DNA from: Geobacter sp. DSM 9736 | GTDB lineage: Bacteria; Desulfobacterota; Desulfuromonadia; Geobacterales; Geobacteraceae | Assembly: GCF_900187405.1 (NCBI RefSeq) | Contig: NZ_LT896716.1 | Span: forward strand, 1,116,001 to 1,180,000 | Direction: 5' to 3' | Length of the DNA stretch: 64,000 nt | Part shown: in pieces, positions 1 to 8,500 of the stretch | Layout of the letters: the number at the start of each line of letters is the position of its first letter | Numbering within the stretch: the first letter of the stretch is position 1 | The notes under the pieces: generated by a model | The model's input: the letters and a program-made list of their open reading frames with translations, nothing else | Databases searched by the model: none | What the model was told of the DNA's origin: nothing | Made by a program: the position numbers and the translations under genes

Positions 1-1137
1 GCGTTTCTCAAGGGTCTCGGGAGCGTCAGGAGTCGACTCTAGCATCTCGTCAAGATCCACCGCCACGTTTTCGATTTCATACCCGAAATCCGCAGCAAGA
101 ATCACGGCGGTATCGTAATCGAGGGGATGATTGATGGTGACCATCATTCCCATCTTCATCAGGTTCCTGATCAGATCAGTGGCTTTGATACCCATCCTCT
201 TGGCGAGCTCACCGACTGTGATTGTTTCCGTAATCTTGATAATACGCTTGATTGCTTTAGGGACTGTGATTTCAGTTTTTCTACCTTCAGGCATGCGAAG
301 AGACTTGTCCTTGCGCTTTCCTTTCGCTCGGGGTCCGGGTTCGAATATGCGCTCACGCTTTTCCAGAAGTTCCGCTTTTTTGAATGCCTCCTTTTTCTTG
401 GAGGTACTGGCTCCCTTCTTGGCACCCTTGGCGGTATCCGATACGACAGGGACCTCTTTCCCTTTTCGTGCTCCTTTTTTACGATCATCCGACGGCATCT
501 CCTGGGGAGGCGTCATTACACGCTCCTGACGTCCGGGAGCCGGTCGATCTCCTTGAGGACGAGGCGCACCAGGTCGCTCGGGAGCACGTGAAGGCGCAGG
601 CCGATCGGTTACCCGGGCAGCGGGACGAGGCGTATCGCGGCGCTCGGGCTGCCGCTCAGGTTTTGGTTGCAGACCGGGGATTTCGACTCTTCCGAGAATG
701 ACTGCCCTGTTGGCAGTGGCACGCTGAGGTTCTTCGGCCTTGGGCGGCGCAGCAGGTATTGCGGGCGGCGCAGCAGGTTGAGGTTCAACCACTGGTGGTG
801 CGGGTGCCTCCTCAGGAGCGGCTGCTACAGGTTCAGGTTTTTCTTCTTTGACCTCTTCGACAAGGGGAGCGGGTTCTTCCGGCTTCGGAGGTTCCGCCTC
901 TACTGCCTTCGGACGCCGGCGGATAATAGTGCTGGTAACCCTTACCTCTTCCTTCGCGACCTCTTTAACCGGAGCAGCAGCTTTAGGCGGGGCTTCCGTC
1001 AGCTTTTTCGCATCCGCTTCATCAATAACGGCCATGTGATTCTTCACCTCGACGCCGACAGCCTGCAGCTTGGCCATAAGCTCCTTATTATCGATACCCA
1101 TCTTTTGGGCTAGTTCGTATACGCGGATTTTACTCAT
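1..1137 (-). CDS. infB: translation initiation factor IF-2, N-terminal part (cut by window edge)
   Basis: Encodes the GTPase that places initiator fMet-tRNA on the 30S subunit. Only the first 379 codons are inside the window; the G domain lies beyond base 1. The first residues ([13 protein letters not shown]) form the usual IF2_N helical module. A long Pro/Ala/Glu-rich and then Lys/Arg-rich linker follows, and a second IF2_N-like module ([20 protein letters not shown]) sits near residue 320. The ATG at 1137-1135 overlaps the TGA of the upstream ylxR-like gene (ATGA), so the genes are translationally coupled. The order rimP, nusA, ylxR, infB is the conserved bacterial operon. Confidence 0.95.
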   Translation of the reverse strand, partial: MSKIRVYELAQKMGIDNKELMAKLQAVGVEVKNHMAVIDEADAKKLTEAPPKAAAPVKEVAKEEVRVTSTIIRRRPKAVEAEPPKPEEPAPLVEEVKEEKPEPVAAAPEEAPAPPVVEPQPAAPPAIPAAPPKAEEPQRATANRAVILGRVEIPGLQPKPERQPERRDTPRPAARVTDRPAPSRAPERPGAPRPQGDRPAPGRQERVMTPPQEMPSDDRKKGARKGKEVPVVSDTAKGAKKGASTSKKKEAFKKAELLEKRERIFEPGPRAKGKRKDKSLRMPEGRKTEITVPKAIKRIIKITETITVGELAKRMGIKATDLIRNLMKMGMMVTINHPLDYDTAVILAADFGYEIENVAVDLDEMLESTPDAPETLEKR

Positions 1138-1733
1138 CTTCCCTGCGCCCCTCCCTCGAAGAAGTTCCTGTATTTTTGCATTTCCCTGTTTACCGTTTGA
1201 GCGATGCCGCCTTTGTCGATCGCCGCGACGCTTCTCAATTCCTTGCCGAGCAAATCTCCGAGATGCTCCTTGTCGAGCAGACGATAACATTCCGCGCCGG
1301 ACCGCCGTGCTGCGTTCGCCAGCTTTTCTCCGATGTCTGGTGAAATATCGCAGGCGAGGACCACGACACCGGCGCGCTGTTTTCTTAGGGTGTCTGTCAC
1401 CATGTCTCCACCGGAGGTTACCTGCCCGGCTTTTTTTGCGAGAGCAAGGTACGACGCGATCCGTTTTTCGAGCAAAGCCCTGATGCGGCCAATAACCTCA
1501 CCGGGGGTCCCACAGACGACCTCACCCTTAAAAGCACGATTGAATTGCCGCCGTTCAACCGCAGTGCCCAAGCATTTCGTGTCCCTGCATGTGTAGGCAC
1601 CACGACCCGGCAGCTTCCCCTGAAGATCTGGCACCAGTTCCCGATCAGGGGAGAGCACGAACCTGAGAAGGTCCTTCTTGTCCCGAACGACACGGCATCC
1701 GAGACAGCTCCTTTGAGGTTCCTGTTTAGGCAT
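1134..1733 (-). CDS. YlxR (DUF448) / L7Ae-like RNA-binding fusion protein
   Basis: 199 residues. Residues 1-75 match the YlxR family ([18 protein letters not shown], then GRGAYTC), a small protein usually encoded between nusA and infB. Residues about 90-180 match an L7Ae/L30e-type RNA-binding fold ([14 protein letters not shown], then VLACDIS). Many Firmicutes encode the two parts as separate genes (ylxR, ylxQ); here they form one polypeptide. It starts 3 bp after nusA and overlaps infB by 4 bp. A role in RNA binding or translation is inferred from family and position. Confidence 0.9.
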   Translation of the reverse strand: MPKQEPQRSCLGCRVVRDKKDLLRFVLSPDRELVPDLQGKLPGRGAYTCRDTKCLGTAVERRQFNRAFKGEVVCGTPGEVIGRIRALLEKRIASYLALAKKAGQVTSGGDMVTDTLRKQRAGVVVLACDISPDIGEKLANAARRSGAECYRLLDKEHLGDLLGKELRSVAAIDKGGIAQTVNREMQKYRNFFEGGAQGR

Positions 1734-1736
1734 TTC

Positions 1737-2894
1737 TTACTCTTCCACGCCCTCCTCGGACGCAGCAACCACCGGCTCTACCTGTCCAGCTTCCTCTTCT
1801 GACTGCTCCTCATCAGCAGAACCGTCGAAGGAAGCATACTGCATGAGCTCGGTTTCGGCAGCCTTCGTTTCACTCTTGATATCTATTTTCCAGCCCGTCA
1901 ATTTAGCAGCGAGACGAACGTTCTGCCCGCGTTTTCCGATAGCGAGAGAAAGCTGATCATCAGCCACTATGATTTCCATCGCTCGATTCTCCTCGTCCAC
2001 ATACACCTTCGAAACCACTGCGGGCGCCAGGGCATTGCAGGCAAAGCGCGCGATGTCTTCGGACCAGGGGATGATATCTATTTTCTCGCCGCGAAGCTCA
2101 GACACAACATTCTGGACACGACTGCCTCGCATACCGACGCATGCGCCCACCGGATCAACGTCTGATTCATGCGAATAAACAGCGATCTTCGCTCGGCTTC
2201 CCGGCTCCCTGACCACTCCCATAATCTCGACTATACCTTCCGCTATCTCCGGCACCTCAGCTTCGAACAGCTTTTCGAGAAGACCTGGATTAACCCGTGA
2301 GAGAATGATCTGCGGTCCCTTGGTTGTAAGACGGATGTCAAGTATGAGAGCCTTTACGCGGTCTCCCTGCCGGTACACTTCGCGAGGAGCCTGCTCCTTA
2401 TGGGGAAGGAGCGCTTCGGCTCTGCCAAGGTCAATAACCAGATCACCCTTTTCGAAACGCCGGACTATCCCGTTGATCAACTCGCCAACACGGTCTTTAT
2501 ACTCATTGAAGATCGTCTCGCGCTCCGCTTCACGAACTCTCTGTATGATTACCTGCTTTGCCGTCTGTGCAGCTATTCGGGAAAAATCGCTCGCATCTAT
2601 CTTCATGCCTATTGAATCACCGATTTCGACTTCAGGGTCTTCTTCGCGCGCTTCCTCCAGGCTGATTTCCTTATAAGAGTCATTAACTTCTTCCACGACA
2701 GTGACGAACTCGAAAACCTCTACCTCACCGATCTCCTCGTTGAAGTGCGCTTCCAGATCCCGTGTATTGCGGTATTTTTTGTTGGCAGCGGTTAGGACCG
2801 CCTGTTCCAGCGCTTCCAGAACGATCGTCTTGTCGATGGACTTCTCCTTGACGATCTGATCGATGGTGTGCTTGAGATTGAAGTTCGTTTCCAC
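1737..2894 (-). CDS. nusA: transcription termination/antitermination factor NusA
   Basis: 385 residues, the short bacterial form without the enterobacterial C-terminal repeats. The N-terminal RNA-polymerase-binding domain (about 1-125) is followed by S1 (about 130-200, [19 protein letters not shown]) and two KH domains (about 200-345; [15 protein letters not shown] and [17 protein letters not shown]). The C-terminus is acidic (EEQSEEE). NusA modulates pausing, intrinsic termination and rRNA antitermination. It lies 37 bp downstream of rimP and 3 bp upstream of the ylxR-like gene. Confidence 0.97.
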   Translation of the reverse strand: METNFNLKHTIDQIVKEKSIDKTIVLEALEQAVLTAANKKYRNTRDLEAHFNEEIGEVEVFEFVTVVEEVNDSYKEISLEEAREEDPEVEIGDSIGMKIDASDFSRIAAQTAKQVIIQRVREAERETIFNEYKDRVGELINGIVRRFEKGDLVIDLGRAEALLPHKEQAPREVYRQGDRVKALILDIRLTTKGPQIILSRVNPGLLEKLFEAEVPEIAEGIVEIMGVVREPGSRAKIAVYSHESDVDPVGACVGMRGSRVQNVVSELRGEKIDIIPWSEDIARFACNALAPAVVSKVYVDEENRAMEIIVADDQLSLAIGKRGQNVRLAAKLTGWKIDIKSETKAAETELMQYASFDGSADEEQSEEEAGQVEPVVAASEEGVEE

Positions 2895-2931
2895 GTCCCG
2901 TCTCCTTCGGCAACAATATGAATAGATTTAT

Positions 2932-3411
2932 CTAGAATTCGAATTCAAGATTCGCCTTAGCGATCTTAGCGAGAGGAATGGCTGCGCCCTGCCCTTCCGT
3001 TAGCTTCACATGAACAATGCCGCCGCCGCAGCTGACAAGCTCTCCGAGGAAAGTCTTGCGCGGGTTCCCGGCATCATCAGGCAGCAGATCGAATGTCTTT
3101 ATCCGAACAAGCTTACCTTTATAACGAAGAAAATCCTGCTCCTTACGGAGTGGACGGTTCAGTCCAGGGGACGAGACCTCAAGACTGTAATGCCCTTGTA
3201 TAAGGTCTTCCACATCAAGTATTTCTGATAACTCCCTGCTGACTGCAGCACAGTCGTCAAGGGTTATACCCCCTTCCCTATCAAGAAAGAGGCGAAGCAC
3301 CATTGAACGGCCTTCTCTTTTGTACTCGACATCGACCAGTTCAAGGCCGAGATCGGCAACGAGCGGCTCTGCCAGTGCTCTAACCTGCTCAGCAACATCT
3401 TTCTGTGGCAT
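2932..3411 (-). CDS. rimP: ribosome maturation factor RimP
   Basis: 159 residues from the chosen ATG. RimP assists 30S subunit maturation. Hallmarks are LGLELVDVEYKREGRSMVLRLFLD, a DDCAAVSREL segment and LEVSSPGLNRPL. I chose the ATG at 3411 (MPQKDVAEQ) because the family begins at this point; an in-frame ATG at 3423 is also possible. A longer reading frame reaches GTG 3489 but runs straight through a terminator hairpin, so it is unlikely. Neither ATG has a good Shine-Dalgarno sequence because a U-tract lies directly upstream. First gene of the nusA-infB operon. Confidence 0.93.
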   Translation of the reverse strand: MPQKDVAEQVRALAEPLVADLGLELVDVEYKREGRSMVLRLFLDREGGITLDDCAAVSRELSEILDVEDLIQGHYSLEVSSPGLNRPLRKEQDFLRYKGKLVRIKTFDLLPDDAGNPRKTFLGELVSCGGGIVHVKLTEGQGAAIPLAKIAKANLEFEF

Positions 3412-3422
3412 GGATAGACCCA

Positions 3423-3454
3423 TAAAAAAAAGTGAGCTGAGGAGCTCACTTTTT
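3423..3454 (-). terminator. intrinsic terminator directly in front of rimP (possible attenuator)
   Basis: Read on the minus strand, an 8-bp stem (AGTGAGCT / AGCTCACT) with a CCTC loop is followed by eight T residues that run into the rimP ATG codons. Flanking A and T runs can lengthen the stem. It sits between the candidate promoter at 3480-3508 and rimP, so it would end transcription before the operon unless read through. Confidence 0.8.
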
Positions 3455-3479
3455 AGGTGAACATTAACTTGTAGAGGTA

Positions 3480-3508
3480 CTATTACCACGGGGGTGGTGC
3501 AATGGCAA
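3480..3508 (-). promoter_or_regulatory. candidate sigma70 promoter of the rimP-nusA-infB operon
   Basis: On the minus strand TTGCCA (5/6 to consensus) is followed by a 17-bp spacer and TAATAG (weak -10). The spacer contains a small dyad, ACCAC-CCCC-GTGGT. Transcription would start near 3473, giving a leader of about 60 nt that contains the terminator at 3423-3454. Confidence 0.45.
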
Positions 3509-3549
3509 GATTTTTTTTATATTTTAGCAGCAGAAATGGAGCTGTCACA

Positions 3550-4362
3550 TCAATTGCCTGAGCGGTATGAGTCAAGGTGGATATACCAGTAGGAGAAACC
3601 GACGAAAACCACCCCTCCAACTACATTTCCGATGGTTACCGGGAGAAGGTTCCCGACGAAAAAATTGTACCAGGTAAGAGCGTGAGCCTCTTGTCCCATC
3701 TCCCCGGCAAGAAGCAAGCCGGCCGGAATGAAATACATGTTGGCGACGGAGTGTTCGAACCCGCTGGCAACAAATGCGGTGATTGGTACATAGCACGCAA
3801 GAATCTTTCCGGCGACATCCCGTGCAGCCGTCGCCATGAACACTGCAAGACAGACAAGCCAGTTGCACAGGATGCCCCGAACGAAGGCTACCGTGAAGGG
3901 AAGCTCGCATTTGGCAGTAGCGATGGCAATTGCATGCTCCGCTACCGCACCGTTAGCCCATAAGCGGGAACTGAACATCAGCCATGCAAAAACAAGGGAT
4001 CCTGCAAAATTTCCGATTATTACTAATAGCCAGTTCTCCAGCAGCTTCCTACATGTTATTTCTCCATGAAGGACCGAGTTTGCCAGGAGGCTGTTTCCTG
4101 TAAAAAGCTCAGCGCCGCAGATCACCACTAGCATAAGTCCAACGGAAAAGACACTACCCCCCAGCAGAGCGGAAAGCCCGCGCCCAACGACAGTGACCGT
4201 ATCTTGTGTGACTACTGTGGCCAACTGTGCGCCGCAGGCGATATAAAAGCCGGCAAGAATACTAAGGAGCAAAGTCCTTGAACGGGACTGGGTGATCACG
4301 CGCCGGCCGTTTTCGACAATAGCCCGGACTGTCTCTACCGGGGTGAGAAACCTCCTATCCAT
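3550..4362 (-). CDS. formate/nitrite transporter (FNT/FocA-NirC) family channel
   Basis: 270 residues with about six hydrophobic segments typical of pentameric FNT inner-membrane channels for small monovalent anions. Recognisable motifs are LAGFYIACGAQLA near residue 35, CGAELFTGNSL near 100, a conserved GNF, GILCNWLVCLAVFMA near 165 and FEHSVANMYFIPAG near 205. The ATG at 4362 has GGGAG eight bases upstream. It stands alone upstream of the rimP leader. The sequence does not show whether it carries formate, nitrite or hydrosulfide. Confidence 0.92.
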   Translation of the reverse strand: MDRRFLTPVETVRAIVENGRRVITQSRSRTLLLSILAGFYIACGAQLATVVTQDTVTVVGRGLSALLGGSVFSVGLMLVVICGAELFTGNSLLANSVLHGEITCRKLLENWLLVIIGNFAGSLVFAWLMFSSRLWANGAVAEHAIAIATAKCELPFTVAFVRGILCNWLVCLAVFMATAARDVAGKILACYVPITAFVASGFEHSVANMYFIPAGLLLAGEMGQEAHALTWYNFFVGNLLPVTIGNVVGGVVFVGFSYWYIHLDSYRSGN

Positions 4363-4412
4363 GCGTTACTCCCATGCAATTGCTTGCCTCAGACTGCAGA
4401 AACGGGAGCATA

Positions 4413-5423
4413 TCAACTCCTGCCGGTAAAGATGCCGGAGATTATCCCAGCACCATTCGGAAGATCGATCGGGAGCCGTTTTACATCGACCAAACCAGCA
4501 GCTTCAAGCATTCTGAAAAGCTGGCCCTGGGAATAGGCCTGACCAGAAGGTGTATTGAGTAGCATATTGAGGGAGAAGAGCGCCGGAAATAGTGGCCCAT
4601 CCATGGCATCATCAAGGATAAACTCCTGGATCAGCACCAATGCTCCAGGCTCAAGCACCCCTATGGTTTTGCCAAGCAGAACCGCGCATCCCTCAGGCCC
4701 TTCACTGTGCAGCACGTGAGAGAGCCATACAACGTCATAGCTTCCCGTAATTTCATCCTCTATAAAATCTCCTTGCTGAAAAGTGATCCGATTGGAAAGG
4801 CCGAACCGGCTTACAGTACCCTCGGCAAATTTACGGGTTGTGGGCAGATCGAATATTACAGCTTCCAGTGTCGGGTTGTGAAGACAGAACTGGATGGCAT
4901 ATGTCCCCGGACCACCTCCCATATCGAGAAGCTTTCTTCGTCCAGAAAGATCGACAGCTGAGACGATACGGGGCGCAAGCTGCATCGCAAGATTGAACAT
5001 TCCCATCAGGAAGCTCTCCCGGGCAATGTCGTCATCGTTGTGCGAAACCCTGTCACGGACAGGCCCACCTTGCCTTATTCCCTCGTCGAGCCGCGACCAG
5101 CTCTCCATGAGATGATGATGATGAAGGATGATGTGACCGAGATACTCGTCCGACAAACGGGACAAAAAGCGATCGGCAAAAGCGGATGCGGAGTAACTCC
5201 CTTCCTCTTTCTCAGTCAGCTTCATGGCAGTCAAGGCATCAAGCAGCATTGCAGTGCCGCGCGGGTCGCATGCAAGCAAGATCGCAAGCTCATTGGCAGT
5301 CTGCCGTTTCCCCGCCAGCTTGGTAAATACGTCGAGCTTTACCCCGGCATGAAGGGCACAAGCACTCCAATAGCTGCCGGAAAGCTGGAGCAGGTCAGCA
5401 GGTGTCCACTGTTTCTGTTCCAT
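4413..5423 (-). CDS. SAM-dependent O-methyltransferase (acetylserotonin/hydroxyneurosporene type)
   Basis: 336 residues. The N-terminal winged-helix/dimerisation region (about 1-100; LDVFTKLAGKRQTANELA) matches the plant-type O-methyltransferase architecture. The Rossmann part begins at LLDMGGGPGTYAIQF (SAM motif I, near 165), followed by VIFDLPTT (acidic end of motif II) and DVVWLSHVLHSEG (motif IV). The ATG at 5423 has GGAGG five bases upstream, so it is preferred over the in-frame GTG at 5429. The substrate cannot be read from sequence. No biosynthetic partners are adjacent, so the role is open. Confidence 0.85.
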   Translation of the reverse strand: MEQKQWTPADLLQLSGSYWSACALHAGVKLDVFTKLAGKRQTANELAILLACDPRGTAMLLDALTAMKLTEKEEGSYSASAFADRFLSRLSDEYLGHIILHHHHLMESWSRLDEGIRQGGPVRDRVSHNDDDIARESFLMGMFNLAMQLAPRIVSAVDLSGRRKLLDMGGGPGTYAIQFCLHNPTLEAVIFDLPTTRKFAEGTVSRFGLSNRITFQQGDFIEDEITGSYDVVWLSHVLHSEGPEGCAVLLGKTIGVLEPGALVLIQEFILDDAMDGPLFPALFSLNMLLNTPSGQAYSQGQLFRMLEAAGLVDVKRLPIDLPNGAGIISGIFTGRS

Positions 5424-5460
5424 TGTCACCTCCGATGCGTATTATGAATGTAATGGGATT

Positions 5461-5802
5461 TTATGTAACAAGCAGGAGGGTAAGCACCAGAGAAACTGCC
5501 GCAAATACCCCCGAAATTACCTGGAACGTTCGGACCCTCCCCTGAAGTGCTTGATTCGTTTCCGCAAGAAGTGCGAGTTGCTCATCCTGTTCGCGGATGC
5601 GCGATTCACGCTGCCGTACGGCTTCTTCAAGCTCACGGATACGCACATTTACTTCATCAGCGAACCGTTCAAGCTCTTGCTCTCCCGGTGCCGCACACAT
5701 CTGCTCTTTCACTTTTTTCAGAAGCTCCGGCCCGTAATTCATGGCAAGAGAACCCCAGGGAACCCTCTTCAGGCCAGCCAGAACAATGCTCCCAATCCCC
5801 AT
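5461..5802 (-). CDS. small coiled-coil protein with C-terminal membrane anchor
   Basis: 113 residues. Residues about 35-90 form a charged coiled coil (ELEEAVRQRESRIREQDEQL). The last 20 residues are hydrophobic (VISGVFAAVSLVLTLLLV), giving a tail anchor. The start ATG has GAGGAGG eight bases upstream. It ends 37 bp before the methyltransferase gene and begins 13 bp after the hybrid kinase gene, so it is probably in the same transcription unit. I do not recognise a family. Confidence 0.75.
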   Translation of the reverse strand: MGIGSIVLAGLKRVPWGSLAMNYGPELLKKVKEQMCAAPGEQELERFADEVNVRIRELEEAVRQRESRIREQDEQLALLAETNQALQGRVRTFQVISGVFAAVSLVLTLLLVT

Positions 5803-5815
5803 CAGTAAAACCTCC

Positions 5816-7369
5816 TCAGGAATGAACTGCCGAAACAGATTCCGCTGCGGCTACCATTACTTCATCAATCGTCGCCAGGAGCTCGGTGGGTTTGAGAGGC
5901 TTCGCAAGAAACCTTTCTATTTCCCCTCCGTTCAGGGCGTGATACTCGTTAGGATAGCCGCTCATGAAGATCACTGGCAATCCTTTCTTTATGTTTAAAA
6001 TTTCACGGTACAAGTCAAGCCCCCCCATTTTCGGCATAACCACATCCGATAGAAGCAGATCGATTGGATCGACTGCTCCTCTAAAAATGGAAAGAGCCGA
6101 TTCACCGTCCTCAGCCTCGATCACACGATAGCCGAACTTCTCAAGCAGTTCGCGAGTCACCAGCCGCAATGCCTCTTCATCCTCCACGAGCAGAACGGTC
6201 TCGCAACCTTGTCGTGCCGGCCGAGCAGTTTCGCGTTCGGTTTTAGGCTTGATCAGCGGCAAGAAGATCCTGAATGTCGTTCCGCTGCCGGGATCGCTTG
6301 AGAGAGTGATGTAGCCGTTATGCTTTCGTATGATACCATATGCAGTGGATAACCCTAGTCCGGTCCCTTTACCTACATCTTTAGTAGAGAAGAAAGGTTC
6401 GAAAGCCCTTTCTCGGGTGTGTTTATCCATGCCGACACCTTCGTCAGCAATAGTGATCAGAGCGTACGGTCCAGGCACTCCAACTCCTAAGGGTCCTGCC
6501 TGCGCAGCGGCAATGTCGATCCTGTCGGTCGTGATGCTCAGCTTCCCTCCCGACGGCATGGCGTCCCTTGAGTTCGATGTCAGGTTTATCAGCACCTGCT
6601 CCAGTTGACCGGCATCACCCTCAACCGGCAGGCTCTCGGAGCAGAGTAGAAGAGTAAAAACGACATCTTCACCAATGAAGCGACCGATGGTCCGATAAAA
6701 TCCGCCGAGTATTTCATTCAGGTCTATCGGCTTCATGTCTGCAGGCTGCTTGCTGCTAAAGGCTTGCAAACTTTTCGTCAGATTGGCTGCGCGATTCCCC
6801 GCTTGAATTATCGATTCAGCGAGCCCTGTGATTCGCTCATCTTCACGCGCGTGGAGCTGTATCAATCCGGCGTAATTCATTATCGCCATCATTATATTGT
6901 TGAAATCGTGAGCGACACCTTTGGCTAGCGCCCCCACCGCCTCCATCTTTTGCGACTGACGAAGCTGCTCCTCAAGTAGTCTCTGCCCGCTTATGTCCAT
7001 TCCCATGCCGATAAGCCAGCGCTCTCCCTCGTTTTGCACTGCGCGGCCCGTCAGAAAGCAGGGGGTTCGCCTGCCGTTCTTGGCTACAAGTTCAACTTCC
7101 GCGTGAGCTTCCCCCTCGGCCAGAGCCTTGTCGATGCTCAGCCTCATCAACTCGCGGTCACTGGCGACAAAGAGGTCGAGAAGAGAGAGCCTTTGAATCT
7201 CTTCGCCACTGTAGCCGCAGAGCCTCTCGAAGCTGGTGTTCCATCTAAAGAAAGTGCCTGCTCCGTCCAACATGAAAAATAAGGCCGGAAGTGCATTCAA
7301 AGCAGACATGAAAAAATGGCAGAGGCTTTCGTTTTCCCGCCTCAATCTCTCTTCCATTTGATTAACCAT
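5816..7369 (-). CDS. PAS-containing hybrid histidine kinase with C-terminal receiver
   Basis: 517 residues with no obvious membrane segment, so probably cytoplasmic. A PAS domain (about 20-135; FFMLDGAGTFFRWN, LFVASDRELMRLSI) precedes HisKA with the phospho-acceptor His in KGVAHDFNNIM. HATPase_c follows with N box NLTSNSRDAM, G1 DEGVGMD and G2 GKGTGLGLSTA. A CheY-like receiver ends the protein (VLLVEDEEALRLV, acceptor Asp in LLLSDVVMPKMGG). The start is ATG 7369 with GGAG eight bases upstream. It follows the PilT-like gene by 38 bp on the same strand. Its output partner is not visible. Confidence 0.93.
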   Translation of the reverse strand: MVNQMEERLRRENESLCHFFMSALNALPALFFMLDGAGTFFRWNTSFERLCGYSGEEIQRLSLLDLFVASDRELMRLSIDKALAEGEAHAEVELVAKNGRRTPCFLTGRAVQNEGERWLIGMGMDISGQRLLEEQLRQSQKMEAVGALAKGVAHDFNNIMMAIMNYAGLIQLHAREDERITGLAESIIQAGNRAANLTKSLQAFSSKQPADMKPIDLNEILGGFYRTIGRFIGEDVVFTLLLCSESLPVEGDAGQLEQVLINLTSNSRDAMPSGGKLSITTDRIDIAAAQAGPLGVGVPGPYALITIADEGVGMDKHTRERAFEPFFSTKDVGKGTGLGLSTAYGIIRKHNGYITLSSDPGSGTTFRIFLPLIKPKTERETARPARQGCETVLLVEDEEALRLVTRELLEKFGYRVIEAEDGESALSIFRGAVDPIDLLLSDVVMPKMGGLDLYREILNIKKGLPVIFMSGYPNEYHALNGGEIERFLAKPLKPTELLATIDEVMVAAAESVSAVHS

Positions 7370-7407
7370 CAACCGTCTCCTAAATCACTCCACCAGTAGA
7401 GCGTATG

Positions 7408-8481
7408 TCATTCGCTAGTGAAGATAAGTTGACGCTCAAAATCAGTGGAAGGGGTGATGCGCTTCGCAGCTTCCACGGTAATAAGATCCTGCCTGCATAG
7501 CTGCAGCAAGTGCTGATCGAGTGTCTGCATCTGATACTGCGACCTGCCATTTTCAATGTGCTTTTCGATCTCATCGAGACGGCCGTCTCGGATGCAGGCC
7601 TGAATGGTCGTCGTGGTGCGCATCACCTCCACGACCGGAAGAATGCTTTCTCCGGTCTTATCCTTTATGAGACGCAGCGAGACAGTTGCAACAAGGATAT
7701 CGGCAAGGCGATGGCGTATGATTTCCTGCCCTTCGGGGGGGAAATGGCCTATGATCCGGTTTATGGTCGATACAGCGCCCTGCGTGTGCAGTGAAGAGAA
7801 CACCAGATGTCCGGTTTCGGCTGCCTTTATGCACGCATCTATGGTCTCGCGATCCCGCATTTCTCCTACAAGTATCACGTCCGGATCCATCCGTAACGCT
7901 GCTCTCAGCGCCGAATTGAAGCTATCGGTATCATTCCCTACTTCTCGCTGGATTATGCAGCTTTTTTGGGAAGGAAAAAGAAATTCGATCGGGTCTTCAA
8001 TGGTGATAAGGTTATAGCTGAAGTTTTCGTTGATAAATCTTACCATGGACGCGAGCGTTGTCGATTTGCCATTTCCTGTCGGCCCGGTCACCAGAATGAG
8101 CCCATTTGGAGCCTGAACTATCTCCCCGAGAACTGGAGGGAGGTTCAACTCGTCAAATGTTCCGATGTGTGGAGGGATGAGACGCATGACAATCCCGAAG
8201 CACCCTTTTTGCCGGAAGATGCTCACACGGAATCGTGCACCGCTGGGCAATGAGAATGACGTATCGAATTCCTTGAGATCTTCGCCCAGTGACTTGCCGT
8301 TGTGGGCCAGGATTTGACGGGTTATGAATTCGGTGTCACCGGGACTGAGCTTGGGGAGCTTCGAACGGAGAAACTGCCCTCTAGCCCGGAAGAAGGGGGG
8401 GTTATCTACTTCGAAGTGTATATCGGAGACCTTCTTCTGGAAAGCGATGTCGAGAATCTGCGTAAGGATCTTGTCGTCCAT
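7408..8481 (-). CDS. PilT/PilU-type pilus retraction ATPase-like protein
   Basis: 357 residues, the standard PilT length. Walker A is GPTGNGKST at 133-141, with Asn where Ser is usual. The Asp box is ITIEDPIEFLF, Walker B lies in DPDVILVGEMRDRETI, and the His box in TGHLVFSSLHTQGA. The region TIQACIRDGRLDEI is in the place of the PilT AIRNLIRE motif but differs. Known family members power type IV pilus retraction. Pilus structural genes are absent here; its neighbours are a PATAN protein and a hybrid kinase, so a regulatory role is possible. ATG 8481 is chosen for GGAG eight bases upstream. Confidence 0.88.
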   Translation of the reverse strand: MDDKILTQILDIAFQKKVSDIHFEVDNPPFFRARGQFLRSKLPKLSPGDTEFITRQILAHNGKSLGEDLKEFDTSFSLPSGARFRVSIFRQKGCFGIVMRLIPPHIGTFDELNLPPVLGEIVQAPNGLILVTGPTGNGKSTTLASMVRFINENFSYNLITIEDPIEFLFPSQKSCIIQREVGNDTDSFNSALRAALRMDPDVILVGEMRDRETIDACIKAAETGHLVFSSLHTQGAVSTINRIIGHFPPEGQEIIRHRLADILVATVSLRLIKDKTGESILPVVEVMRTTTTIQACIRDGRLDEIEKHIENGRSQYQMQTLDQHLLQLCRQDLITVEAAKRITPSTDFERQLIFTSE

Positions 8482-8500
8482 AGGCACTACTCCATTTCTC

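Noticed and set aside
127-701. Several plus-strand frames opposite infB
   Set aside because: They are Arg/Ser/Leu-rich mirror frames of a GC-rich gene with a clear IF-2 reading on the minus strand.
3424-3489. Longer rimP start at GTG 3489
   Set aside because: The extension translates the terminator hairpin and its T-run (giving LSSLFF), which has no counterpart in the family.
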